A stretch of DNA of 64,000 bases from PNOJ01 sp016706845 (GTDB lineage Bacteria > Krumholzibacteriota > Krumholzibacteriia > LZORAL124-64-63), in contig JADJIV010000014.1 of assembly GCA_016706845.1 (NCBI GenBank), positions 1-64,000 of the forward strand, read 5' to 3'. The notes under the pieces were generated by a model. The model did no database searches, was not told the origin of the DNA, and saw only the letters and a program-made list of their open reading frames with translations. Below, one piece after another: positions 52,389 to 59,652 of the stretch. Made by a program: the position numbers and the translations under genes. Position 1 is the first letter of the stretch. Each line of letters begins with the position of its first letter.

Positions 52389-52392
52389 CGCA

Positions 52393-52397
52393 AAGGC
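52393..52397 (+). repeat. Target-site duplication AAGGC, right copy
   Basis: Exact copy of 49760-49764, directly after the right IS end. Confidence 0.85.
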
Positions 52398-52796
52398 CGC
52401 GCGCGGCGTGCTCTCCCAACGCTGGTCGCGGAAGTAGCGGCGCGCGACGAGCCCGGCCGCGACGAGGTCGCGGCCCCGCGCCACGCCGCGGTACTCGCCG
52501 TGCAGGACCAGGCCGAGGTTCAGGTCGTACAGCGGCGGGAAGATCTCGGCGCCCGCCGCCGGGCTCAGCACCAGGCCGCCGGAGAAGCCGGGCCGCAGTC
52601 CGCCCTCGGCGCGCGTGTCCCCGACGCTGGGGCCGAGCACCAGGAACGGGGGCGGCGCCCTGTCGGGCCGGTCCAGCGACGAACGCACGATGCCGTCGGC
52701 GCGCGCGCCGACCGCCCAGGCCAGCAGCAACCCGGCCCCGGCCAGGCAGGCCGCGGCGATCGCCGGCGTCCGCCGGCCTTGCCGTCTCGCTCTCAT
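52393..52796 (-). pseudogene. 5' part of an exported probable outer-membrane protein gene, cut by the IS element
   Basis: Upstream (N-terminal) piece. The ATG at 52796 has a GGAGGTG ribosome site and starts a signal peptide (PAIAAACLAGAGLLLAWAVGA). The mature part has hydrophobic strand-like segments (PPFLVLGPSVGD, GGLVLSPAAGAEIF, LNLGLVLHGEYRG) and reaches STPRAAF at the insertion point. In the present state translation runs a few codons into the IS (AYSD then stop). Function of the intact protein is unknown. Confidence 0.8.
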
Positions 52797-52890
52797 CGCA
52801 CCTCCAGGCCAAGCAGCCGACCTCGCGCCTCGACGCCCACGATGCGGGATCGTTGCAAGGACGGTGCCACGGCGCCGATCATCCAAAGCG

Positions 52891-52919
52891 TTGCCGTGGT
52901 TGCGGATGCGCGGTATGAT
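52891..52919 (+). promoter_or_regulatory. Promoter of yigZ
   Basis: TTGCCG and TATGAT with a 17-base spacer on the plus strand, about 94 bases before the ATG at 53013. Confidence 0.6.
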
Positions 52920-53012
52920 CCCGCGACCGGCGGTCGGATCGCGACCGCCGCGGGCCGCCGGACAGCCACCGGGGAACCATGGCGAGGGTGGATGCATGAA
53001 CCGAGCGAAGGC

Positions 53013-53563
53013 ATGACGCCCGACTCCCCCCCCACCTCCTACACGACCCTCGCCGGCGTCGGCGAGTCCGAGATCCGGGTGGAGCGGTCGCGCTTCCTGG
53101 CCACGGCCCGCCCGTCGCGGACGCCGCCGCGGGGCGCGCGCCGCCGTGCGCAGCGACGCCGGCGAACCCTCGGGCACCGCCGGCGAGCCCATCCTGGGCG
53201 TGCTGCGTCACGCGGGGATCACCGACGCCGCGATCGTGGTCGTGCGCTGGTTCGGCGGGGTCAAGCTGGGCACCGGCGGGCTCGGCCGGGCCTACCGGGA
53301 CGCCGCCGCGGCCGCCCTGGCCGCCGCGCCGCGGCTGGTGGTGCCGCTGGGCCGGCGCTGGCGCCTGGAGTTCCCCTACGATCTCGTGGGCCGGATCGAG
53401 CACCTGCTCGGCGCCTGCGGCGGCCGCCGCGACGCCGCCGAGTTCGGGGCCGGCGTCGTCTGGACCGTCTGGCTGCCGGCGGCCCGCGGCGAGGAGTTCG
53501 CGCGCGAGGCCGCGTCGCTCGGTCAGGGGCGGGTCCTCGTCGCGCCCGCGGGCGAGCCCCTGA
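53013..53563 (+). CDS. yigZ: YigZ/IMPACT-family protein, internally shortened and frameshifted
   Basis: A conserved bacterial protein of unclear role, with a ribosomal-S5-like fold. Recognisable: GVGESEIRVERSRFLATA at the N-terminus and, in another frame, DAGEPSGTAGEPILGVLRH, VVVRWFGGVKLGTGGLGRAY. Between them only about 14 codons remain where the family has about 40, and the usual AYR-containing segment is missing; a frame change near 53105-53140 is also needed. The end is uncertain because the frame runs past 53563 toward the sigma gene. It may be truly damaged or affected by an assembly collapse. Confidence 0.65.
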
Positions 53564-53594
53564 TCCCGCGACCGCCTGCCTTCCCCAATGCGAC

Positions 53595-53620
53595 GCGGGC
53601 CTTCTTCGGAAGGGGCCCGC
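53595..53620. terminator. UUCG-loop hairpin between yigZ and the sigma gene
   Basis: A GC-rich stem (53595-53604 with 53609-53620, a 2-base bulge) closed by a TTCG tetraloop lies between the two convergent genes. No clear U run. Confidence 0.5.
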
Positions 53621-53698
53621 GGGCACTCGTCTCGTCTGCCTGTTCCACTCGTCTGCCTGTTGCACTCGTCCGCCGGATGCCGTCGATCGCCCGACCCC

Positions 53699-54613
53699 TC
53701 AGGCGGTCATGTCGCGCATGTCCTGGTAGTCGTGCATGTACCGGAAGGTCTTCGAATTGCGGATCTTCTCGAAGGCCTCCTCCTTGATCTGGCGGATGCG
53801 CTCGCGGGTCAGGCCCATGATCTGGCCGATCTCCTCGAGGGTCATCTCCTTGTCGGCGCCCAGGCCGTAGTACATGCGCAGCACGCGGGCCTCGCGGGGC
53901 TTGAGGTCGCACAGCATGCGCTCGATCGACTCCATGAGGTCCTCTTCGAGGACCCGCGAATCGGGCGTCTTGCTGCGCGTGTCCTCGAGGAAGTCGAGGT
54001 AGGTCGAGTCCTCGTCGTTGCCCACGTAGTCGTCGAGGAAGAAGTTGTCCTGCATCAGCGGCAGGGTGTCCTTGACCTCGTCGAGGGACAGGCCGAGCCG
54101 GGCCGCGATCTCCTCGGGCAGCGGCTTGCGGCGCAGGTCCTGCTGCAGCTCGCTGCTGACGCGCTTGATCTGGTTCAGCACGCGGGCGCGGTTCAACGGC
54201 ATGCGCACGATCTTCGAGTGGTTGGCCAGCGCGGCCAGGATCGACTGCCGGATCCACCACACGGCGTAGGAGATGAACTTGTAGCCGCGCGTCTCGTCGA
54301 AGCGCTGGGCGGCCTTGAGCAGGCCGAGGTTGCCCTCGTTGATCAGGTCCTCCAGGGGCACGCCGTAGTGGGCGTACTCCTTGGCGATCGACACCACGAA
54401 GCGCAGGTTCGAGTTGACCAGCTTGTGCAGGGCGGCGCCGTCGTTGCCGCGGATGCCGCGCGCCAGCTCGCACTCCTCTTCCCGGCTCAGCAGGGGGAAG
54501 GCCTTCACTTCCTGGAAATAGAGGTCGAGGTTGCTCATCAGCCGAGCGCTCTCGCGCTTCACGCGGGCGGCGGGGCGACGGTCCCTGGGGGTCTTGCCGG
54601 TTTTCACTGCCAT
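53699..54613 (-). CDS. rpoD: Primary-type sigma-70 factor without region 1.1
   Basis: RNA polymerase sigma factor, 304 residues. Region 1.2 (NLDLYFQEVKAFPLLSREEE), region 2 (LRFVVSIAKEYAHYGVPLED, KFISYAVWWIRQSI), region 3 and region 4 (GLTRERIRQIKEEAFEKIR) are complete. It lacks region 1.1, as do the housekeeping factors of Bacteroidota and some other groups. The ATG at 54613 begins AVKTGKTPRDRRPAARVKR. It is the best candidate for the main sigma factor here, which fits the sigma-70-like promoters in the window. Confidence 0.92.
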   Translation of the reverse strand: MAVKTGKTPRDRRPAARVKRESARLMSNLDLYFQEVKAFPLLSREEECELARGIRGNDGAALHKLVNSNLRFVVSIAKEYAHYGVPLEDLINEGNLGLLKAAQRFDETRGYKFISYAVWWIRQSILAALANHSKIVRMPLNRARVLNQIKRVSSELQQDLRRKPLPEEIAARLGLSLDEVKDTLPLMQDNFFLDDYVGNDEDSTYLDFLEDTRSKTPDSRVLEEDLMESIERMLCDLKPREARVLRMYYGLGADKEMTLEEIGQIMGLTRERIRQIKEEAFEKIRNSKTFRYMHDYQDMRDMTA

Positions 54614-54651
54614 GACTGACGTCCTTCGCTCCGAATCCGTGGGGCTTGATT

Positions 54652-54669
54652 TTGTATTTGACAATACAA
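54652..54669 (-). promoter_or_regulatory. Perfect inverted repeat upstream of the sigma gene
   Basis: TTGTATT-TGAC-AATACAA: 7-base arms with a 4-base centre, ending 38 bases before the ATG. Its symmetry and place suggest a repressor or activator site for the sigma gene. Confidence 0.5.
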
Positions 54670-54844
54670 GTCCCGTACCAGGTCCGGGCGGTGAACAACT
54701 GATTCTCTCCTGATACCCAAGGCTACTGAATCGCTAGGAGATACGCTTTGACTGCTCGGGCGGTCCCCGGGCCACCGCGGCCCGGCGGGGGGATTTCGAC
54801 ATTCTGTCAGCGAACGCCCGTGAACCGGAGACAGGGTGTCAACG

Positions 54845-54868
54845 GGACGGGGGGCCTTCCCCCCGTCC
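54845..54868 (-). terminator. GC hairpin after the DUF4139 gene
   Basis: A perfect 10-base-pair stem (54845-54854 with 54859-54868) with a 4-base loop, 46 bases after the stop on the minus strand. There is no U tract, so termination is only likely. Confidence 0.5.
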
Positions 54869-54914
54869 GCGCGACCGTTCGCAGGGGTGCGCCGTCAGCT
54901 CACCACGTGACGGC

Positions 54915-56331
54915 TCACCATGTGACGAGGACTCTGTAGGTCAACGCCGTTTCGCCGTCGGCCGGCACCGGCACGTCGAAGCGGAACGTGGCGGCGTCCA
55001 CCTTCGCGTGCGGGTGGCTCTCCTCGAGGATCGACCACTCGCCGCCCGCGTTCTCGGTGACCTCGACGGTCACCGGCGCCTTCGTGTGGTTCTTCAGCAG
55101 GATGCGGTACGCGTACTCGCGGGAGCGGTCGCCGCGCGCGCGCTCGTCGGTCTGGGTCCGCTCGGCGCTGATGTCGAAGGCGTAGCCGGTCAGCAGCTCG
55201 ACCGTCTCGTTCTTCGGCGTGTGGCCGATGCGGTCCTCCCCGAGCAGCTGGCGGGCGCCGGAGGCCGAGCGGCCGTAGACGCGCACGACGCCGGCGGGCA
55301 GCGGCAGGCCGAGCCCGTCGCGCTCGCGGTTCTCCAGGACGTGCCAGACCGCCACGCGGTCGGACCGCGCCGCGCCGCCGTGGCGAAGCGCGGGCGAGCT
55401 CCCGAGGCGGTAGTGGCGGGTCACCTTGATCCCGGGCGCCGTGAACAGCGAGAGCTGCTTGACGCTCTGCTCCTTCAGCGTCGTGCGTTCGCCGTAGGTG
55501 TAGAGATGGTAGTCCGACACCGTCTCCTCGACCATGCCGCCGTCCATGGCCATCGCCATTCTCCGCGGCCTTGTACATGACCGGGCGCGACGGGGGCGGC
55601 GCCTGGTGCACCTCGCCGGCCAGGAACATCAGCTGCGCGTCGCGGTAGGTGGCGCCGCTGCGGTTGTCCACCGACACCCAGGCCTGCAGGTCGCCGGTCG
55701 TCCCGCTCTCCCCCAGCTGCAGCACGTAGTCGGCCGACCACGACACGCCGCGCGTCAGGTACGACACGTCCAGGTCGCGGCGGCCGGCGCCGTCGGCCTG
55801 CACCTGCCAGACCAGGGTCGGCAGGGCCCGCAGGTCGCCCGGCAGCTCGGGCAGCGCCAGGCGGCCGGGCACCTCGAAGACGACCTGCCCGTCGACGCGG
55901 TAGACCGGTCCCTGCGCCATCCCCAGCAGCGTGCCGGTGATGCGCGAGCCGTCCTCCTGCAGCCAGGCCATCTCGCGACCGACGTACTTCTCCAGGATCT
56001 TCTCGCGCGACATCAGGTCGCACTCGTAGTTCTGCTCCAGCAGGCGCAGCCCTTTGCCCGCCTTCGTCTCGACCAGCAGCGAGCGCGGCTCGATCTGCGA
56101 CGGCACGTCCTGGAACTCCAGGCGCGAGCCGCCGCCCGGCAGCTCGATGCGCCGCACCTCGCGCACCAGGGCGAGGTTCTCGTTGTAGATCGTGAGCATG
56201 AGCTCCTGGCGATCCCCCGCGCCGCTGAGCACGACCGGGAGGTCGGCCGCGACCGCGGGCCAGGCCGCCGCCAGGACGACCACGGCCGCGGCGAACTTCC
56301 GGCCGGCGGTCTTCGCGCACATCTGATTCAT
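54915..56331 (-). CDS. DUF4139-domain exported protein (frameshift)
   Basis: About 471 codons. The ATG at 56331 follows GAGGACGAG and starts a signal peptide (FAAAVVVLAAAWPAVAA). The N-terminal domain (LTIYNENLALVREVRRIELP, VDGQVVFEVPGR, SYLTRGVSWSADYVL) and the C-terminal block (YHLYTYGERTTLKEQSVKQL, VAVWHVLENRERDGLGLPLP, FDISAERTQTDE) match DUF4139 proteins of unknown role. The two halves are in different frames; the change is near 55555-55562. The gene ends in a short duplicated sequence (see findings). Confidence 0.8.
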
Positions 56332-56506
56332 CTCGTCCTCCCTTGCACCCGGGTCACCCTTGCGTTCGTCACCGTCGCTCAAGTCCCACCGCCGCCGGCC
56401 GATGCTGCGTCGGCGCGGCGTCGCCGGATCCGGCGGTCGCGCCTGAACCCCCCGCCGCGGTCGCGGTTCCGGCCACGCGGCGTTCCCCGGTCCCCCGGAG
56501 GCTGAC

Positions 56507-56884
56507 GTGCGCCCCACGCTGTTGATCGTCGACGACACGGAGTTCCTGCGCTTCGTCCTGGGCGAAATCGCCCGCGAAGCCGGCATCGCCGTCGTCGCCG
56601 AAGCGGGCAGCGCCGCCGAGGCGCTCGATCTGCAGGCCGCGCTGGAGCCCGGCCTCGCGGTCGTGGACCTGACCGCGGACGCCGTGGTGGGCGAAGCCCT
56701 GCTGGGCGCCCTGCTGGCGCGCGACCCCGCCCTGGCCCTGGCCGCCGTCGTCGCGCCCGGCGACGCCGAAGGCGCCGCGAGGGCCCGCGCCCGCGGCGTC
56801 CGCGAGGTGCTGGAGAAGCCCTACGACCCCGACGCCGCGCGCGCCGCGCTGCAGCGGTTGTCCTGCGTGCCGGCGAACGCCTGA
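56507..56884 (+). CDS. Stand-alone receiver-domain protein (CheY-like)
   Basis: 125 residues, a single response-regulator receiver domain without output domain. Acidic pair Asp9-Asp10 (LIVDDTEF), probable phosphorylated Asp54 in AVVDLTAD, and Lys104 before the cis-Pro (EKPYD). The Thr/Ser usually found after beta-4 is Ala here (VVAPGD), which may alter switching. No histidine kinase gene is adjacent, so the partner is unknown. Starts with GTG at 56507, divergent from the DUF4139 gene. Confidence 0.75.
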   Translation: MRPTLLIVDDTEFLRFVLGEIAREAGIAVVAEAGSAAEALDLQAALEPGLAVVDLTADAVVGEALLGALLARDPALALAAVVAPGDAEGAARARARGVREVLEKPYDPDAARAALQRLSCVPANA

Positions 56885-56889
56885 CGGGT

Positions 56890-57677
56890 TCAGCGGCTGA
56901 ACAGCACGGTCATCGCCGCGCCCAGGGGCAGGCAGTAGAACGAGAACTTCCAGAAGTGCCGCTGGACGACCAGCAGCGCCGTCAGCCGGATGGCGACCAT
57001 GCCGACCAGGCAGGCCACGGCGGCGCCCGCCGCGAGCGTGATCGTGCCCGCCTCGCTCCGCAGCCCCCCGTCGAGGAAATGCAGGACCAGGGCGCCGAGG
57101 ATCGCCGGCACCGCCAGCAGGAAGCTGAAGCGCGCGGCCTCGTCGCGGGGCAGCCCCAGCCAGAGGGAGGCCGCGATGGTCGAGCCCGAGCGGCTGATCC
57201 CCGGCGTGATGGCCACGGCCTGGGCGCAGCCGATGAGCAGGGCTTTCGGGAGGGCCGGCGGCACCGGGTGCCAGTCCCCCGGCACCCGCCTCAGCTCGCT
57301 GCGGGCGGCGCGGGTCGACAGCAGGATCAGGCCCGTGCCCATCAGGGCGGCGGCCGTGGCGCGAGGGTCGGCGAACAGGCTTCGACCTGGTCCTTCAGCA
57401 GCAGGCCCACCGCGACGGCGGGCAGCGTACCCACGACCAGGGCCACGAGGTACTGCACGGCGGCCGCATCGAAGCGCAGCAGGCGGCGGACCTCCCGCCG
57501 GTAGACAGCCAGCACGGCGACGAGCGTGCCCCCGTGCAGGATCACGTCCAGCGCGACATCGCCCTCGAAGGCGTGCAGGAAATGCTGGACCAGGACCAGA
57601 TGCCCGGAACTGCTGACCGGCAGGAACTCGGTGAGCCCCTGCACGACAGCCAACAACATCACTTGCAGGAATTCCAC
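56890..57677 (-). CDS. uppP: Undecaprenyl-diphosphatase UppP/BacA (frameshift)
   Basis: Recycles undecaprenyl pyrophosphate for cell-wall synthesis; about 262 codons, integral membrane. Active-site motifs: QGLTEFLPVSSSGHLVL near the N-terminus and ITPGISRSGSTIAASLWLGL in the second half. The two halves are in different frames; the change lies near 57342-57365. Starts 13 bases after the TPR gene. Converges with the receiver gene at a 5-base gap. Confidence 0.93.
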
Positions 57678-57690
57678 GGGATACCTCGCG

Positions 57691-58548
57691 TCAGCGTTCC
57701 TGGCGGGCCAGGCGGTAGTGCTTGCGGGCCTCCTGGCGCATCAGGAGGGCGTCGTAGGTCAGGGCCAGCTGGTAGTGCAGGCGCCCATCGTCGGGGAAGG
57801 CGTCGAGGGCCCGCAGCAGGGAGGCCAGGGACTCCTCGTGCTTCTCCAGCTTGCGCAGGCAGGTGCCGAGATGGAAGTGGGCGCGGACCAGGCGGCCGTC
57901 CAGCTCCAGCGTCTTGCGGAAGCGATCGGCCGCTTCGCGGTACAGGCCCTTCTTCTGGAGGGCTAATCCCGTAAAATAAATAGCCGAAGAAGATTGCGGC
58001 GCAACCTTCAAGCCTTGCTCGAAGCAGGCCAGGGCCTCGTCGTAAGCATCGTCGCGGAAATGCACCATGCCGAGGTTGAGGTAGCCCTCGGCGTCCGGGC
58101 GGGCCCGGATGGCGGCTTCGAAACAGCGCACGGCGTCCCGGGGCCGCCCCTCCTCGGCGTAGAGGGCGCCGAGGTTGTGGTGCGCGTCGGCGTTGTCCTG
58201 GTCGGCCGCGATCGCCCGCAGGTACATCTGCATGGCTTCGGCGCGCCGGCCCAGTTCGTCCAGGACGGTGCCGAGGTTGGTCAGGGCCCGGCTGTCCTCC
58301 CCGCCCAGGTCGACGGCCTGGCGGAACGCCTCGTGGGCGCCGACGAGGTCCCCCTGCTTGCGCTGCACGCAGCCCAGGCGGTACCACCACTCGGACTGGC
58401 GGGGAGCGCCCGCGAGCGCTTCCCGGTAGGCGGCCAGCGCTTCGTCGAGCGCACCCTGCTGCTCGGCCGAGCGGCCGCGGGCGAAGGCCTCGGCGGCACG
58501 GGCGTCGGCGGCGGGAGGCCGATGGTTGTCCATTTCCCGGTTCGACAT
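57691..58548 (-). CDS. Cytoplasmic TPR protein
   Basis: 285 residues made almost wholly of tetratricopeptide repeats (GALDEALAAYREALA, DSRALTNLGTVLDELG, DNADAHHNLGALYAEEG, AEGYLNLGMVHFRDDAY), ending HYRLARQER. No signal peptide. Probably a protein-binding scaffold, partner unknown. The first ATG lies only 6 bases after the predicted -10, so its mRNA may be leaderless or use the ATG 15 bases on. Precedes uppP. Confidence 0.82.
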   Translation of the reverse strand: MSNREMDNHRPPAADARAAEAFARGRSAEQQGALDEALAAYREALAGAPRQSEWWYRLGCVQRKQGDLVGAHEAFRQAVDLGGEDSRALTNLGTVLDELGRRAEAMQMYLRAIAADQDNADAHHNLGALYAEEGRPRDAVRCFEAAIRARPDAEGYLNLGMVHFRDDAYDEALACFEQGLKVAPQSSSAIYFTGLALQKKGLYREAADRFRKTLELDGRLVRAHFHLGTCLRKLEKHEESLASLLRALDAFPDDGRLHYQLALTYDALLMRQEARKHYRLARQER

Positions 58549-58554
58549 GGGCGC

Positions 58555-58583
58555 AGACTAGGACCCGCCGCGATCCGGGTCAA
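58555..58583 (-). promoter_or_regulatory. Promoter of the TPR-uppP genes
   Basis: TTGACC (58578-58583) and TAGTCT (58555-58560) are 17 bases apart on the minus strand, immediately before the ATG at 58548. Confidence 0.55.
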
Positions 58584-58685
58584 CGAATTGTTCCACGGGG
58601 CTTCAAGATCCGGCGGCGGCTGCCGATGATCCGGAAGAGCCCGGCCGTCAGCCGGGACCAGGCCCCCCCCCATCCGGAGCGTACG

Positions 58686-59126
58686 ATGGCCGTGACCAAC
58701 ACCGACCGCATCCTCAAGGACATGTTCGCGCGGCTGCTGCACCAGGAGCTGGACCACGAACATGTCGACCGCCTGGTGCCCGTCGTCGACGGCGTCCTGG
58801 AACGCCTGCAGGGGAGCTACGACCCCGACACCGTCCAGGGCCAGAACATGCTGCGCGCCCTGCTGTGCTCGATGGTCGCCCACGGCTGGGGCCTGGGCAT
58901 GCACCCGCACAACAATCCCTCGCTGGACCTCGACGGCCGTCCCCTGGAAGTCAGCGTCTGCAAGGACATCCTGCTGCCCATGGAAGACCTGAAATCGCTG
59001 CGCTACATCAAGAAGGACGCGGACGGCCGCGTGAAGAAGGCGCTGTTCGAGCCCGACCAGAACCAGCGCATCCGGCAGCACATCGACAACATCCTGTCGG
59101 ACGTGAGCCAGCGTTGGGACGAGTGA
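58686..59126 (+). CDS. Conserved hypothetical protein
   Basis: 146-residue soluble protein, family not recognised. The ATG at 58686 has GGAGCG upstream; a longer frame exists but lacks a site. Notable: a helical start (DRILKDMFARLLHQELD), a Cys/His-bearing middle (LLCSMVAHGWGLGMHPHNNP), VSVCKDILLP and a charged C-terminus (RIRQHIDNILSDVSQRW). It is convergent with the zinc-ribbon gene. No function can be given. Confidence 0.6.
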   Translation: MAVTNTDRILKDMFARLLHQELDHEHVDRLVPVVDGVLERLQGSYDPDTVQGQNMLRALLCSMVAHGWGLGMHPHNNPSLDLDGRPLEVSVCKDILLPMEDLKSLRYIKKDADGRVKKALFEPDQNQRIRQHIDNILSDVSQRWDE

Positions 59127-59149
59127 TCCGGGGCGGGACATGCGCGCGC

Positions 59150-59582
59150 TCAGGGGCCTGCGGGCCTTTTGCGTGGCGGCCGGCAAGCGCGGGGGACGAC
59201 GGGGCGCCGTCGCCGAGCAGGAGTCCAGGGCGCCGCGGAACACGGGCGCCAGGTGGGCGGGATCGTCGCCGGCGAGATCCAGCAGCAGGCGCCAGGCCTC
59301 GGCGATCTCCGGCACGAACTCCTCGAGGAGCCCGCCCCGCGCCAAGGCCGCACGCCGCCGCTCGGGATGGTACACCACGATGTCGGACACCAGGGCGCGC
59401 GCCAGCCGGTCCGACCAGGCGGCCGCGACGTCGTCGACCGCCGGCGGCGCGGCGCGGCGCGGATCGGGCTCGAGCCGGAACCCGCGACCGCACGCCGGGC
59501 AGATCAGCCGCAGCGGCCGGCGCGGCGCCTGGCTCGCCGGCACGGCGTAGTCGGTGCGGCAACTGGGACACGTGACACGCAA
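59150..59582 (-). CDS. MJ0042-type zinc-ribbon protein (3' end uncertain)
   Basis: About 143 codons. The first 40 residues are the MJ0042/zinc-ribbon_5 domain: VTCPSCRTDYAVP and LICPACGRGFRLEP, two CxxC pairs. A helical part follows (SDIVVYHPERRRAALARGGL, EFVPEIAEAWRLLLDLAGDDP, LAPVFRGALDS). Beyond that the frame runs through the next gene without a stop; ending near 59150 requires one frame change. The domain is common in FCB and delta-proteobacterial proteins and may bind nucleic acid or protein. Follows recG by 70 bases. Confidence 0.6.
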
Positions 59583-59652
59583 GTCAACCTCCGGGGACAG
59601 CGGGCACCCCGTTCATCGGCAGCAGCCGGGCCGGCTTGACCGCCGCGAGCGC

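Larger units (their letters stand above)
49765..52392 (-). mobile_element. IS21-family insertion sequence (2628 bases)
   Basis: Bounded by inverted ends TGCGTATTCC (49765-49774) and GGAATACGCA (52383-52392), so it starts TG and ends CA, and flanked by a 5-base duplication (AAGGC). Inside, on the minus strand, are istA (DDE transposase) and istB (AAA+ helper) in the usual order with an overlap, and arrays of 23-base repeats lie at both ends. Family features (istA/istB pair, internal terminal repeats, 4-8 base duplication) fit IS21. Base content is close to the host, so no recent foreign origin is evident. Confidence 0.92.
54614..54914. other. Intergenic region upstream of the sigma gene
   Basis: Three hundred bases holding an 18-base inverted repeat near the sigma gene and a GC hairpin near the DUF4139 gene (both listed). 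The part nearest the sigma gene is AT-richer than its surroundings. No convincing -35/-10 pair was found. Confidence 0.5.

Noticed and set aside
52996..53016. Six-codon frame (MNRAKA) before yigZ as a leader peptide
   Set aside because: Too short, no regulatory codon pattern or attenuator hairpin follows.
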